From Verrucomicrobiia bacterium (GTDB lineage Bacteria; Verrucomicrobiota; Verrucomicrobiia; Limisphaerales; Fontisphaeraceae), in assembly GCA_026414565.1 (NCBI GenBank), contig JAOAIT010000045.1, forward strand, positions 1 through 64,000: DNA of 64,000 nucleotides. Reading direction: 5' to 3'. A program made the position numbers and the translations under genes. Below, piece after piece: positions 19,869 through 28,855 of the stretch (positions within the stretch are counted from its first letter, which is position 1; each line of letters starts with the position of its first letter). The notes under the pieces are model-generated. The model was not told the origin of the DNA, did no database searches, and saw only the letters and a program-made list of their open reading frames with translations.

Positions 19869-20597
19869 TTATATGGGCGGCGGAGGCGGCTCCTGCCGGT
19901 GGCGCACCAGCCAGCCAATCAACTGCACGGCCTCCTTCAAGTCCACCAGGTCCGTGTTGATGACCAGGTGGTAATGCTGCGTGTCCTCCACGTCCTTGCC
20001 AAAATGTTTCTTCACATAGGCCGCCCGTGAGCGGTCCTCCTGCTCAATAAGCTCCCGGGCCTCCTTGGGACTGACCCGCCGCTGGGCGCAGACACGCTCA
20101 ATGCGCCGTTCCAGCGAGCCTACCAGCCGCACATGCACCACATTGTCCAGCCGTGCGGCAATTAAATGGGCGCCGCGTCCCAAAATGATGGCGTGGCCCA
20201 AGGTGGCCAGATGCAAAATGGTCTGGCACGTTTGATGAAAAAGGGTCCAGGATGGGGGATGCAACCCCAGCAGCTCCTCCATGATGTCATCCAACAGGGG
20301 ACGCCGGTCTTCCGGCATGTACTCCGCCAGCCGCTGCGGCAGGTGATGGTCCTCCAGCACTTTCTCCACCAGGTTGCGGTCAAACACCGTCCACGGCGGT
20401 CCCGGTTCTTTTTCCTGTTGTTGCAACCATGTGGCCAGCATCTCCGCCACCGCACGCCCCCCGGAGCCGGCCTGGCGGGACAGCGTAATGGATGCCAGAC
20501 GCCGCCGAATCATTTTGCCCGGCTCCGCCCCGGGCAGGGGGGTGACTTGCGCGTCAATGTAACTGAGGCATTTGGCCAGGTTGGCAGTATCACTCAT
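19869..20597 (-). CDS. Cytidylate kinase-like family protein
   Basis: This 242-aa protein has a P-loop-like SRQAGSGGRAVAEML at about residues 40-54, VFDRNLVEKVLEDHHLP, AIILGRGAHLIAARL and VRLVGSLERRIERVC. These match the AAA_26/cytidylate-kinase-like family, distinct from true Cmk. No signal peptide is seen. It is first behind a well-formed promoter and may be cotranscribed with two exported carbohydrate-related proteins, an odd partnership. The substrate is unknown. Confidence 0.85.
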   Translation of the reverse strand: MSDTANLAKCLSYIDAQVTPLPGAEPGKMIRRRLASITLSRQAGSGGRAVAEMLATWLQQQEKEPGPPWTVFDRNLVEKVLEDHHLPQRLAEYMPEDRRPLLDDIMEELLGLHPPSWTLFHQTCQTILHLATLGHAIILGRGAHLIAARLDNVVHVRLVGSLERRIERVCAQRRVSPKEARELIEQEDRSRAAYVKKHFGKDVEDTQHYHLVINTDLVDLKEAVQLIGWLVRHRQEPPPPPI

Positions 20598-20729
20598 AGG
20601 CGTGCTGGGAATGGAGGGGTTGTCATTGTGGCATCATGCACCGCAAGTTTCAGCTTGCCGACCGCAGCCCTGAACTGCCTGCCACGGGCAATGCCCGGCC
20701 CAGCGGCAGCATTTCAAGGTTTCATATAA

Positions 20730-20758
20730 ACTATACGCTTACGTAATAATGGGGTCAA
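20730..20758 (-). promoter_or_regulatory. Sigma70-type promoter for the kinase-like/DUF5722/thuA group
   Basis: On the minus strand TTGACC (20753-20758) and TATAGT (20730-20735) are separated by exactly 17 bp in an AT-rich island. The transcript would have an untranslated leader of about 125 nt before the ATG at 20597. The rest of 20598-20856 shows no gene. Confidence 0.55.
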
Positions 20759-20856
20759 ATCGCCCGGGCATGACACCCCCGCACTAGCCCGCCCGCTCAA
20801 GCATCGTTCAGGCCGGCCAGATGCCGTGCAAACACCAGGAAATTTGCAGCGGTTGC

Positions 20857-22215
20857 TTAGACGGCCGGGGCCGTGCGGCCCGGCATGGCCACCGGCGCAA
20901 CAGGCAGCGGCCCAAACTCATATTTCTCCGGCCCCAACCGCACTTTGGAGTTGAGCATGGCTTCCCAGGTGACGGCTTTGCCACTGTACACACACTCACG
21001 ACCCATGATGGCCATGAGGGTGCTCTCGGCCACGGCGCGCGCTTCATTGATCGGGTTGCCGGCGCGGATGCTGGCGATCAGGTTTTGATGCTCCGCCTCG
21101 TAAGGGTTCACATCGGCATCCCGAAACCGCCACAGGTTGTCGCCCTCGGAGCGGATGAAATTATGGCAGTTGCTGTAGCCCTTGGTTCCCACCACGGCCT
21201 CCTCCACTTTGCCATCGCAACCGTTAATCTGGCGGCTGAAACTGAACACCCGCGCGCCGTTGGCGTATTCAAACTCGACGGCAAAATGATCATAAATGTT
21301 GCCGTATTTGGCATCGGTGCGCACCTGGCGACCGCCGCAGCCCACCACGGCACGAATCGGGTGGGCGTTGAGCACCCAATTCATGATATCCAAGTTGTGC
21401 ACGTGTTGCTCCACGATGTGATCCCCGGACAGCCAGGTGAAGTAATTCCAGTTCCGAAGCTGCCATTCCATGTCGCTCATGTTGGGCTTGCGGTCAATGA
21501 CCCAGATTTCCCCGCCGCACCAATAGGCCCGGCCGTAGAGGATTTCCCCAATTGCCCCGTCCTGCAGGCGCTTGATGGTTTCCCGATAGCTCTTCTGATG
21601 CCGCCGCTGGGTGCCTGCCGCGATGCCCAAGCCCTTCTGTTTGGCCAGCTCGCCCGCCTCGATGACCATCCGCACGCCCGGGCCGTCCACCGCCACCGGT
21701 TTTTCCATGAACACGTGTTTGCCTGCCCGAATGGCGTCCATGAGCTGCTGGGGACGGAAGTGCGGGGGGGTGGCCAGGATCACATAATTGATCTCCGGAA
21801 TGGCCAGCAACTTTTTATACCCGTCAAAGCCCGTGAAACACCTTTCCTGCGGAATGTTGACTTCAAGTTTGGAAAGGTTCTCCCGGCAGCGCTCCAAGCG
21901 ATCCTCAAAAACATCCGCCAGTGCGACGACCTGCACGTCCTTGCGTTGCAATGGGCCGGTCTGGGCCACATCCTCGGTATGGTAGCCGCTGGAGGGGTAA
22001 ATGACCTTGGTTTGCGCCCCCAAAACGTTTAACACAGCGCCGGTGCCTCGGCCCCCGCACCCGATAACGCCAATGCGGATGGGGTCATCCGGGGCGGCGT
22101 GGCTGGTAATGGCGAAGGGCACTTGCGTTACTGTGGCGGCTCCGGCCAGGGCAAGGGACGAACGCTTGAGAAATTGGCGGCGCGAAGCAGGTTGCTCGGT
22201 TTTCTGAGTGCTCAT
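20857..22215 (-). CDS. Tat-exported Gfo/Idh/MocA family oxidoreductase
   Basis: The leader (PASRRQFLKRSSLALAGAATV) has a clear twin-arginine motif. The dinucleotide fold follows (GVIGCGGRGTGAV), then VFMEKPVAVDGPG with the family EKP lysine loop and AAGTQRRHQKSY, then the C-terminal domain. Total length is 452 aa from the ATG at 22215, chosen over one nine codons earlier because of the Tat spacing. It is close in type to the 5987-7219 protein but clearly diverged. It stands alone on the minus strand. Confidence 0.9.
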   Translation of the reverse strand: MSTQKTEQPASRRQFLKRSSLALAGAATVTQVPFAITSHAAPDDPIRIGVIGCGGRGTGAVLNVLGAQTKVIYPSSGYHTEDVAQTGPLQRKDVQVVALADVFEDRLERCRENLSKLEVNIPQERCFTGFDGYKKLLAIPEINYVILATPPHFRPQQLMDAIRAGKHVFMEKPVAVDGPGVRMVIEAGELAKQKGLGIAAGTQRRHQKSYRETIKRLQDGAIGEILYGRAYWCGGEIWVIDRKPNMSDMEWQLRNWNYFTWLSGDHIVEQHVHNLDIMNWVLNAHPIRAVVGCGGRQVRTDAKYGNIYDHFAVEFEYANGARVFSFSRQINGCDGKVEEAVVGTKGYSNCHNFIRSEGDNLWRFRDADVNPYEAEHQNLIASIRAGNPINEARAVAESTLMAIMGRECVYSGKAVTWEAMLNSKVRLGPEKYEFGPLPVAPVAMPGRTAPAV

Positions 22216-22467
22216 ATTTCGTTGATGTGCTTTGGGAAACATTATGGTGTCGCCTCATTAAATTGCAACGGTTATCCTCTGCTGCTTCAACCTCCTCATC
22301 CTGCCGGCCTTGGGTAATTATTCTTAATAATAATACGGCCTGAAAATTGCTTTAGTTCATCCGATGCGGTAGGCACAGGGCAATTTGTGGACATGCCATG
22401 TATTCATTAGTCATAATAACCGCCCTGCGCCAGGTCCACGCCGCAAGTTAAAGAAAGGCAAGTAGTT

Positions 22468-22791
22468 ATGAAGACCGAGCGCACGCGATGGGGGTGCGTG
22501 GCCCGGGGTGTTTTGGCGGCGGTTGGCCGGCTGTGGCTGGCTTTGCTGTCCGTCTTGATACCCAAAGGCCACCCACCACTTTTCTCACGATTGGAATTAC
22601 CCTGCCCAGACCTCTTCATGGGTTGGGGTACAACCATGGCCACCGTTTCGCCGTGGGTGGAGGGTCAGCAGCCGGTGTATGCCGTGGCTGCCGCCCGTTT
22701 TCCACGGGGCGGAGCTGCCTTCATGGCCAAACAACGGGGGGGTGCTCCACTGACCTGGCATCCTCATAACGACAGGGGCATACGGCCCTAA
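22468..22791 (+). CDS. Uncertain ORF with a signal-like N-terminus in a sparse region
   Basis: A 107-codon ORF preceded by AAAGAAAGG nine nt before the ATG. The N-terminus (basic start, then a Leu/Ala/Val-rich stretch to about residue 31) looks like a signal sequence. The rest shows no domain and uses rarer codons such as ATA, TTA, CCA and TCA more than its neighbours. It may be a small exported protein or the remains of one. The whole interval 22216-22881 otherwise holds only this ORF and the promoter of the next gene. Confidence 0.25.
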   Translation: MKTERTRWGCVARGVLAAVGRLWLALLSVLIPKGHPPLFSRLELPCPDLFMGWGTTMATVSPWVEGQQPVYAVAAARFPRGGAAFMAKQRGGAPLTWHPHNDRGIRP

Positions 22792-22805
22792 GCCAATTAA
22801 CGTGG

Positions 22806-22858
22806 CCGACGCAAATTAGTCTTGTGGTTTTTACCGCAAACGCTATATAGTGCGTCGG
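22806..22858 (+). promoter_or_regulatory. Promoter flanked by an inverted repeat, upstream of a lone pseudopilin
   Basis: TTGTGG (22822-22827) and TATATA/TATAGT (22844-22851; spacing 16 or 18 bp) form a promoter. It is bracketed by a perfect 8-bp inverted repeat, CCGACGCA at 22806-22813 and TGCGTCGG at 22851-22858. The repeat could be a split operator or a transcript-end hairpin; the regulator is unknown. Confidence 0.45.
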
Positions 22859-22881
22859 TGCCACCCAACCCAAACATCGTT

Positions 22882-23232
22882 ATGAGGCGAAAAACACCAG
22901 CTCGTAGTGGGTTCACTCTGGTGGAAATCATGATCGTGGTGGCCATCATCGGGCTGCTTTTGGCCATTGCGGTGCCTAATTTCCTGAAGAGCCGCCAGTT
23001 GGCTCAAAGCCGGGCCTGTATTAATAACCTGCGGCAAATCCAGGCTTCCAAGCAGGTCTGGGGTGTGGAAAAAAGCAAGGCGCCAACAGATGTGCCCACC
23101 GATGATGACTTGATTGGCCCAACCTTGTATCTGAAGGTTAAACCGGCATGTCCCGCAGGAGGCGTCTACACATACAACGCCTTGGGTCAGCCGGTTACTT
23201 GCAGTGTGGAGGGCCATACCCTCGAATGGTGA
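22882..23232 (+). CDS. Prepilin-like protein (type IV pilin/GspG-type pseudopilin)
   Basis: This 116-aa protein starts with a basic leader and a type III signal: cleavage after Gly10 in RSGFTLVEIMIVVAIIGLLLA, with Glu15 at position +5 of the mature protein and an approximately 20-residue hydrophobic helix. The short mature domain contains RACINNLRQIQASKQVW and two Cys, as in compact GspG-like pseudopilins. It has its own promoter and no pilus genes beside it. Confidence 0.85.
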   Translation: MRRKTPARSGFTLVEIMIVVAIIGLLLAIAVPNFLKSRQLAQSRACINNLRQIQASKQVWGVEKSKAPTDVPTDDDLIGPTLYLKVKPACPAGGVYTYNALGQPVTCSVEGHTLEW

Positions 23233-23347
23233 TTAACCAGGCCGGCGCCTGGCAGGAATCAGCCCAGGTGGGGAGGGAGTGTGTCGCCACCTCCGCCTGC
23301 CCCGTTTGCCTCGGGGCGTCAGCGGCACGGGAGGTGGCCATCGCAGC

Positions 23348-23731
23348 TTATTCCCAGCGTAGGCGATAAAAACCTGTCGGGCGAGGTCTTGCCGAATGGC
23401 TGAAGCTGACCGCCTGGCCATTGTCTTGCACGGTCATAATTGGCGCCCATGTGACTACCGGCAGCAAAGGCGATTACCCCAGTACATAACTTTTACCATT
23501 GACGGTCTCGGGCAGGGCAAAGGAGAACGAGCTTTGCTTGTACCTTAAGCCCACCGTTGGAATTACCAACAAGGGCGGCGCCGCCCCGCCTTCGGCTTCC
23601 ACCCGCGCGTTGGCCATCGCCACGCCGATTTGGCGGTTGACACAAGGGCCGGCCTCGCCTGCAAGGCATAACCGTTGCCCAGAGGGGGCGGCGGTCAAAC
23701 CGATCATGGAAAGATAGAAGACAAGCACCAA
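23348..23731 (-). pseudogene. Decayed C-terminus of a large secreted protein
   Basis: On the minus strand an ORF ending at 23474 reads SSFSFALPETVNGKSYVLG and then a TAA. Directly after the stop, in the same frame, the sequence continues PVVTWAPIMTVQDNGQAVSF and ends at 23348 with TGFYRLRWE. Together these match the beta-rich C-terminal module (strand, 'GKSYVL', 'TVQDNG', 'FYRLR' at the terminus) of big exported Verrucomicrobial proteins, broken by a stop and perhaps a small deletion. No catalytic region remains upstream. The interval 23233-23844 holds nothing else recognisable except the terminator at 23789-23816. Confidence 0.6.
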
Positions 23732-23788
23732 TAAGGTGCATGGTTAAAGGCTTTTCATTACCCCCCATCACGTTTTTAGGCCTTCGTC

Positions 23789-23816
23789 AAAAAAATACCG
23801 TGGGAAAAACCACCGG
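23789..23816 (-). terminator. Probable terminator after the MFS transporter gene
   Basis: On the minus strand a GC-rich hairpin with one bulge and a T-rich loop (23798-23816) is followed by TATTTTTTT. It lies 29 nt past the MFS stop codon. Confidence 0.4.
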
Positions 23817-23844
23817 CCGGAAAGGGTAACGAAAAAGTTGTACT

Positions 23845-25044
23845 TCAGGCGCGGCGCCATCGCAGCCAAAGCAGCCCGCCAAGGCCCGCCAATAACAACA
23901 AGCCCACGGCATAAGTGCCAGTGTGCGGTGACTGGGGAAATGCGTACAACGAAAGCGCTCCCAGGGCTGGCCCAACACAAATGCCCAGGCCGATGGCCGC
24001 CTCATGCAATCCTCCGTGCTCACCCTGGCTCGCTTCGCCTACATCCATCGCGTAAAACAGGGAAGAGTAATAAATCAGGCCCGTGGCCAGGCCGAAAAGA
24101 ATCTGGGCCAGAACCACCAGCCAGAGTTGGGGCGCCAGCAGGAGGAGCAGGAAGCCGGTGATCAACGCCACATACGAACCGGCCAGCCAGCGAAAACGAT
24201 AGTGCCAGCCATTCCACTTCCACAGCACCGCAAAGGCCAGCAGCCGCATGAAAAACCAGACCGAGCAAAAAATGCCCGATTGCGTGGGGGTTAACTGAAA
24301 ATGCCGGGCGAGATCCGGGATTATCAACACAATGGTGTTGATGGCCATGTAGGCAAAGGGATTGGCCAGCCACGCCATCTTGAGAAAAGTCTCCGGCGGC
24401 ACTGGCTGCGCCAGGGCCGCAGCCTCCGGCTGATGGGCAGGAGGAAGGGATTCAGCCGTCTTCTCCGCTCCCGCAACCACGGACGGGGCGGGCGATTGCC
24501 GCGCCAGCCAGGCTACCGTGCCAATTTGCAACGCCAGCACGGCCAGGGGCACGCCGTACAGGCCCGCCAGCCCCACATGATCAAAAATTGCCCCACCCGT
24601 GAAATATCCCAGTGCCGCGGTGCCCGCCCACGTGAGATTATAGATGCCCACCATCCGCGGCAGGCCCCGATCATCCTCGCCATCGCAAACCAGCGCCTCT
24701 AGGGCGGGCCAGGTCAGGCTCATACCCGCCGTCCACGTCATCAAGGCGCCCACCTGGAAACCAAACCCGGGCTGCCAGCCCGCCACGGCCAAGCTGGCCA
24801 GCATGATGCTCAGCCCCAGCCCCAACGTGGGCAGGTAACCCAGCCGCTGCGCCAGCCGGCCCCCCCGCCAGGAGAAGAACAAATACATCAGCCCGTGCAC
24901 CGCCCCCAGCGCCAGCGTCTCCTTTCGCCCAAAGTGAAATTGGTTGCGAAACAGAAATAGCAGGTAGTTGAAAAAGAACGTCGTGGCAAAGGAGTTCAGT
25001 CCGGCCAGGACAAAAAAGGTCGTCTTATATTGGCGTAGGTGCAT
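23845..25044 (-). CDS. Major facilitator superfamily transporter
   Basis: This 399-aa protein has about 12 hydrophobic segments and an MFS loop 2-3-like segment (WRGGRLAQRLGYLPTLGLGL). The central loop (residues about 195-225) is hydrophilic, as expected between the two six-helix halves. The substrate is not predictable. It is the last gene of the fmdB-nudix-MFS operon, 18 nt after the nudix stop. Confidence 0.88.
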   Translation of the reverse strand: MHLRQYKTTFFVLAGLNSFATTFFFNYLLFLFRNQFHFGRKETLALGAVHGLMYLFFSWRGGRLAQRLGYLPTLGLGLSIMLASLAVAGWQPGFGFQVGALMTWTAGMSLTWPALEALVCDGEDDRGLPRMVGIYNLTWAGTAALGYFTGGAIFDHVGLAGLYGVPLAVLALQIGTVAWLARQSPAPSVVAGAEKTAESLPPAHQPEAAALAQPVPPETFLKMAWLANPFAYMAINTIVLIIPDLARHFQLTPTQSGIFCSVWFFMRLLAFAVLWKWNGWHYRFRWLAGSYVALITGFLLLLLAPQLWLVVLAQILFGLATGLIYYSSLFYAMDVGEASQGEHGGLHEAAIGLGICVGPALGALSLYAFPQSPHTGTYAVGLLLLAGLGGLLWLRWRRA

Positions 25045-25062
25045 GAAAAAAACCTCAGCGTC

Positions 25063-25527
25063 TCAACCGTCAATTTCCGCCAGGGCTTTCTGGCAGTACC
25101 ACTTGATGGCGGGACGCAACGGCGGCGTCAGGGATTCCAGATCTTCCACGCTGCACCAGCGGATGGCATGATGCTCGGCGGCGGCCAGGCGCACTTCGCC
25201 CCTCCCGTTTTTAGGGCGTGCCCAATAGATCATGCCAATATGCTCATGTGTTTCCGTGATGCGATGGATGTCCAGAAATCGGGGGGCGATCAAGGCCCGC
25301 GTGCCCGGCCCCGTGGTGGGTGGGCGCTCGCCCAAAAGTTCAATTTCCAAACCGCTTTCCTCCTCGGCTTCACGCAGCGCTGCCTGTTCGGGGTCTTCAT
25401 CCAGTTCAATGTGCCCCCCCAGAGGCAGCCACTGCCCCAGGTTGCGATGCAGCACCAACAGCACCTGCCCTCGATGCACCACGAAAATGGACACCGTGAA
25501 ATCTATGCGCTCGTGAATGTGGGCCAT
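25063..25527 (-). CDS. NUDIX hydrolase
   Basis: This 154-aa protein contains the complete Nudix box GGHIELDEDPEQAALREAEEES at about residues 37-58 (GX5EX7REXXEE), preceded by FTVSIFVVHRGQVLLVLHR. It probably hydrolyses a nucleoside diphosphate derivative. It lies 9 nt after the fmdB-like gene on the same strand. Confidence 0.93.
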   Translation of the reverse strand: MAHIHERIDFTVSIFVVHRGQVLLVLHRNLGQWLPLGGHIELDEDPEQAALREAEEESGLEIELLGERPPTTGPGTRALIAPRFLDIHRITETHEHIGMIYWARPKNGRGEVRLAAAEHHAIRWCSVEDLESLTPPLRPAIKWYCQKALAEIDG

Positions 25528-25536
25528 GGCGGGTGG

Positions 25537-26046
25537 TTAATAGTCGTACAACCCACCATCCCGCGCGTAACCTCCCCCGCCGCCCATGCCCCCCATGCCC
25601 GCCTCATCCTCCGGCCCCAGCGCGGCGTCGAGGACATCGCCCATGTCTTCCTCAATCTTTTCCGGGTCTTCGCCTTTTTCGAGCCGCTTGATGGCCACGT
25701 CCAGCTCCTTGGGCATCAGCCCCGGCGGCAGGGCGTCCTTCATCTTCCTCATCACATGGGCCATGTGGCGCGGGTTGTTTTCGTCCAGATAATCCATGTC
25801 CCGCTCAATCTCCGACATGACCTTTTCCATCCGCGCCTCATCAATATCAGGCATCGGCGGCCCATCCTCTTCCGGCGTCGCGGCAGGCTCTTTCAGCCCG
25901 CGCGGTGTGGCAAAACGGCTCATCACGCGCTCCATCTGCTTGTTGCCACACTTGGGACAGGTGGGCAGCCCCTCCGGATTGATCCGCTTGGAGAGGAAGC
26001 TGAAAATCTTCCGGCACTTGGGACAGGCAAATTCGTATATCGGCAT
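25537..26046 (-). CDS. FmdB-type zinc-ribbon protein with an acidic, glycine-rich extension
   Basis: It begins MPIYEFACPKCRKIFSF and CPKCGNKQMERVMS, a standard FmdB/CxxC zinc ribbon of about 45 residues. It then extends to 169 aa with a charged helical region (DEARMEKVMSEIERDMDYLDENNPRHMAHVMRKM quoted in part: IERDMDYLDENNPRHM) and a tail GMGGGGGYARDGGLYDY. The extension is more than twice the length of minimal FmdB proteins. The start at MPIYEF was chosen over a GTG two codons earlier. The function of the family is unknown. Confidence 0.82.
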   Translation of the reverse strand: MPIYEFACPKCRKIFSFLSKRINPEGLPTCPKCGNKQMERVMSRFATPRGLKEPAATPEEDGPPMPDIDEARMEKVMSEIERDMDYLDENNPRHMAHVMRKMKDALPPGLMPKELDVAIKRLEKGEDPEKIEEDMGDVLDAALGPEDEAGMGGMGGGGGYARDGGLYDY

Positions 26047-26161
26047 AACCAATTTGCATCCTTCACCTATTCAAACCGCCGGAGTATAACGCCACCCCCT
26101 CCACGTGGCAATCCTCCGCCGGCCCGGCGCCAGCCCCGCCCGGGGGGCTGCGGAAAACTCT

Positions 26162-26189
26162 TTGACTCAGAAAGGAAATACATTAACAT
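26162..26189 (+). promoter_or_regulatory. Sigma70-type promoter for pgk-tpiA-secG
   Basis: TTGACT (26162-26167) and TAACAT (26184-26189) are 16 bp apart in an AT-rich block, 40 nt before the pgk ATG. Confidence 0.5.
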
Positions 26190-26228
26190 GCTGGTTCTGT
26201 TTAATTTGAACTTTAACCTTGAATTGGT

Positions 26229-27482
26229 ATGGCAAAGCTGACCGTCAAAGACCTTGAGGTGCGCGGCAAGCGCGTATTCGTGCGGGTGGATTTTAACGTG
26301 CCCATGGAAGAGAAGGGGGGACAAATGGTGGTGACGGATGTCACCCGCATCCAGGAAACCCTCCCCACCCTCCGTTTGTTGAAGGAGAAAGGGGCCAAAA
26401 TCATCCTGGCGTCGCACCTCGGCCGGCCCAAGGGCAAGAAGGATCCCACCATGTCGCTGCGCCCCGTCGCGGCCAAGCTGAGCGAGATGATCGGCCAGCC
26501 CGTGGCTTTCGTGGAGGACTGCATCGGCCAGGCCGTGGCTGCGGCCGTGGCGGGCATGAAGGAGGGCGACTTGTTGCTGCTGGAAAACGTGCGCTTTTAC
26601 GCCGAGGAAGAAGCCAATGACCCGGCGTTCGCGGAAAAGATGGCCGCCGTGGCGGATGTCTATGTGAACGACGCCTTTGGCTCGGCCCACCGCGCCCACG
26701 CCTCCACTGAGGGCGTGGCCCGGGTGGTGGCCGCCCGCGGTGGCAAATGCGCCGCCGGACTCCTCATGGAGCGCGAATTGAAGTTTTTGGGCGATGAACT
26801 GGAAAACCCGGCCCGGCCATTCGTGGTGATTCTGGGCGGGGCCAAGGTTTCTGACAAAATCAAGGTCATTGACCGCCTGCTGGAAAAGGCCGACAGCCTC
26901 CTCATTGGTGGCGCCATGGCCTACACTTTCCGCCTGGCGCAGGGGTATCAAACCGGCAAATCCCTCGTGGAACCGGACAAGGTGGACGTGGCCAAAGCCG
27001 CGCTCGCCAAAGCCCAGGCCAAAGGCGTCAAATTCCTGCTGCCCGTGGACGACGTCGTCGCCACGCCGGTCAAGACCGACAAGCTCGACAAGAAGGGCAA
27101 GCCGGTCATTGAGTACCAGGGCGCGCAGGTCAACACCGACATGAACTGCCCGGCGGAAAAAGCGGGTCTCGACATCGGCCCGGCCACCATCAAGGCCTAC
27201 TCCGAAGTGATTGCCGGGGCCAAAACCATCTTGTGGAACGGCCCCATGGGCCTCTTCGAAAACAAGGAATTTGCCAAAGGCACCAACGCCATCGCCCAGG
27301 CGGTGGCCGATGCCACCCAGCGAGGCGCCAAGAGCATCATCGGCGGCGGCGACAGCGTCAAAGCCCTGAACAAAGCCGGCCTGGGCGGCAAGGTGACTTT
27401 CATGAGCACCGGCGGCGGCGCCAGCCTCGAATTCCTGGAGGGTGCCGTGCTGCCCGGCGTCGCCGCGCTGAGCGACAAATAA
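26229..27482 (+). CDS. pgk: Phosphoglycerate kinase
   Basis: This 417-aa cytoplasmic glycolytic enzyme makes ATP from 1,3-bisphosphoglycerate. Signatures: [48 protein letters not shown] and [13 protein letters not shown] near the nucleotide site. Length and order are normal. It heads a pgk-tpiA-secG operon, a very common bacterial order. Confidence 0.98.
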   Translation: MAKLTVKDLEVRGKRVFVRVDFNVPMEEKGGQMVVTDVTRIQETLPTLRLLKEKGAKIILASHLGRPKGKKDPTMSLRPVAAKLSEMIGQPVAFVEDCIGQAVAAAVAGMKEGDLLLLENVRFYAEEEANDPAFAEKMAAVADVYVNDAFGSAHRAHASTEGVARVVAARGGKCAAGLLMERELKFLGDELENPARPFVVILGGAKVSDKIKVIDRLLEKADSLLIGGAMAYTFRLAQGYQTGKSLVEPDKVDVAKAALAKAQAKGVKFLLPVDDVVATPVKTDKLDKKGKPVIEYQGAQVNTDMNCPAEKAGLDIGPATIKAYSEVIAGAKTILWNGPMGLFENKEFAKGTNAIAQAVADATQRGAKSIIGGGDSVKALNKAGLGGKVTFMSTGGGASLEFLEGAVLPGVAALSDK

Positions 27483-27543
27483 CCTGGCGACGAAAAAGGA
27501 TGCTCACATCTTAGCCAACACCAAGGGTAAGGGACTGATTTAT

Positions 27544-28308
27544 ATGGATAAAGAACGCAAATTGATCATTGCCGGCAATTGGAAGATGAACAAGACTGTG
27601 GCCGAGGCTCTGGACCTCGTCAACGGTCTCAAGCGCGAGCTGAGCAATGTCAAGGAAGTGGATATTGTGGTGTGCCCGCCGTTCACCGCCCTGAGCGAGG
27701 TCTCCAAGGCCATCTTGGATTCCAACATTCGCCTCGGCGCCCAGAACATGAGCGAGCACAACGTGGGCGCCTACACCGGCGAAATTGCCGCGGTCATGCT
27801 CAAGGAATTCAGCGTGCGTTATGTCATCCTCGGCCACAGCGAGCGCCGCCAGTATCAAAAGGAGACCGATGACCTCATCGCCCGCAAGGCCTTGGCGGCC
27901 CACGCCGCCTCGCTCAAGCCCATCATCTGCGTGGGCGAAACCTTGCAAGAGCGCGAGGCCGGGCTGACCGAAAAGGTCTTGGAAACCCAAGTCCGGGGCA
28001 GCCTGGCCGGCCTGACCCGGGAGCAGATGGTGGAAACCATCATCGCTTACGAACCGGTTTGGGCCATCGGCACCGGCAAAACAGCCACCACTGAGCAGGC
28101 CCAGCAGGCCCATGCCTTCATCCGCAGCCTGCTGGCCAAACTGTATGACGAAACCACCGCGCGCAAGGTGCGCATCCAATACGGCGGCAGCGTCAAGCCC
28201 AGCAACGCCCGCGAGCTGATGAGCCAGCCCGACGTGGACGGCGCCCTGGTGGGCGGGGCCTCTCTGGAGGTCCGCAGCTTTAGCGACATCATTAAAAACA
28301 GCATTTAA
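27544..28308 (+). CDS. tpiA: Triosephosphate isomerase
   Basis: This 254-aa TIM barrel interconverts DHAP and glyceraldehyde-3-phosphate. The catalytic Lys is in AGNWKMNK, the His in [10 protein letters not shown], and the Glu in [14 protein letters not shown]; the phosphate loop is [13 protein letters not shown]. It starts 61 nt after pgk and ends 12 nt before secG. Confidence 0.98.
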   Translation: MDKERKLIIAGNWKMNKTVAEALDLVNGLKRELSNVKEVDIVVCPPFTALSEVSKAILDSNIRLGAQNMSEHNVGAYTGEIAAVMLKEFSVRYVILGHSERRQYQKETDDLIARKALAAHAASLKPIICVGETLQEREAGLTEKVLETQVRGSLAGLTREQMVETIIAYEPVWAIGTGKTATTEQAQQAHAFIRSLLAKLYDETTARKVRIQYGGSVKPSNARELMSQPDVDGALVGGASLEVRSFSDIIKNSI

Positions 28309-28320
28309 TTGGGACAAGCT

Positions 28321-28743
28321 ATGCTTTCGCTATTTGTCACCCTCCTCACCATCGTTCTGTTTCTGAACTGCCTCTTCTTGATCTTGTTGATCCTGATGCA
28401 ACTGCCCAAGAAAGAGGCCGGCCTGGGACAGGCCTTCGGCTCCGCCGCCACCGACACCTTGTTTGGTGCCGGCAGCGGCAACGTGCTGACCAAGGCCACC
28501 AAGTATGCCGCCGGGCTGTTCTTCGCCCTGGCTATCATCTTGAGCATTTTAGGCCCCCGCACGGATGAATCCAGAGTGCGCATGAAACGGATGCGTCAGG
28601 CCACTTCCTCCCCCGTGGCTGCGCAACCGGCCGCGCCCGCGCCGGCGGCGCCGCAATTGCCGTCCGGCCTGACCTTGTTGGGCACCAATACCGCTCCCGC
28701 TCAGCCTGCGCCCGCTTCCAATGCGGCGCCGGCCAAGCCGTGA
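28321..28743 (+). CDS. secG: Preprotein translocase subunit SecG
   Basis: This 140-aa membrane protein has two hydrophobic helices (MLSLFVTLLTIVLFLNCLFL and YAAGLFFALAIILSIL) joined by the SecG-typical LQ(L)PKKEAGLGQAFGSAATDTLFGAGSGNVLTKAT loop (quoted in part: GLGQAFGSAATDTLFGAGSG). The C-terminal 60 residues are Ala/Pro-rich and longer than in short SecG proteins. The ATG at 28321 is used; a TTG at 28309 would abut the tpiA stop. Confidence 0.92.
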   Translation: MLSLFVTLLTIVLFLNCLFLILLILMQLPKKEAGLGQAFGSAATDTLFGAGSGNVLTKATKYAAGLFFALAIILSILGPRTDESRVRMKRMRQATSSPVAAQPAAPAPAAPQLPSGLTLLGTNTAPAQPAPASNAAPAKP

Positions 28744-28790
28744 GCGGCTCTCAAGCACTCGCTATAGAAAGGTTGAAGTTAGAAAAAAAA

Positions 28791-28826
28791 CGGCGTCGTG
28801 CACATCGCACGACGCCGGATTTTTTT
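28791..28826. terminator. Bidirectional terminator between secG and the convergent exported-protein gene
   Basis: A perfect 11-bp stem CGGCGTCGTGC/GCACGACGCCG (28791-28801 and 28807-28817) with loop ACATC is flanked by an A8 run on the left and T7 on the right, so it can serve both strands. Confidence 0.92.
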
Positions 28827-28855
28827 CGCCATTCAGGCTGAACCAAACCGGTGGC

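Noticed and set aside
22488-22769. A second ORF overlapping 22468-22791 in another frame
   Set aside because: No ribosome site, no signal or domain; the alternative frame has at least a ribosome site and signal-like start.
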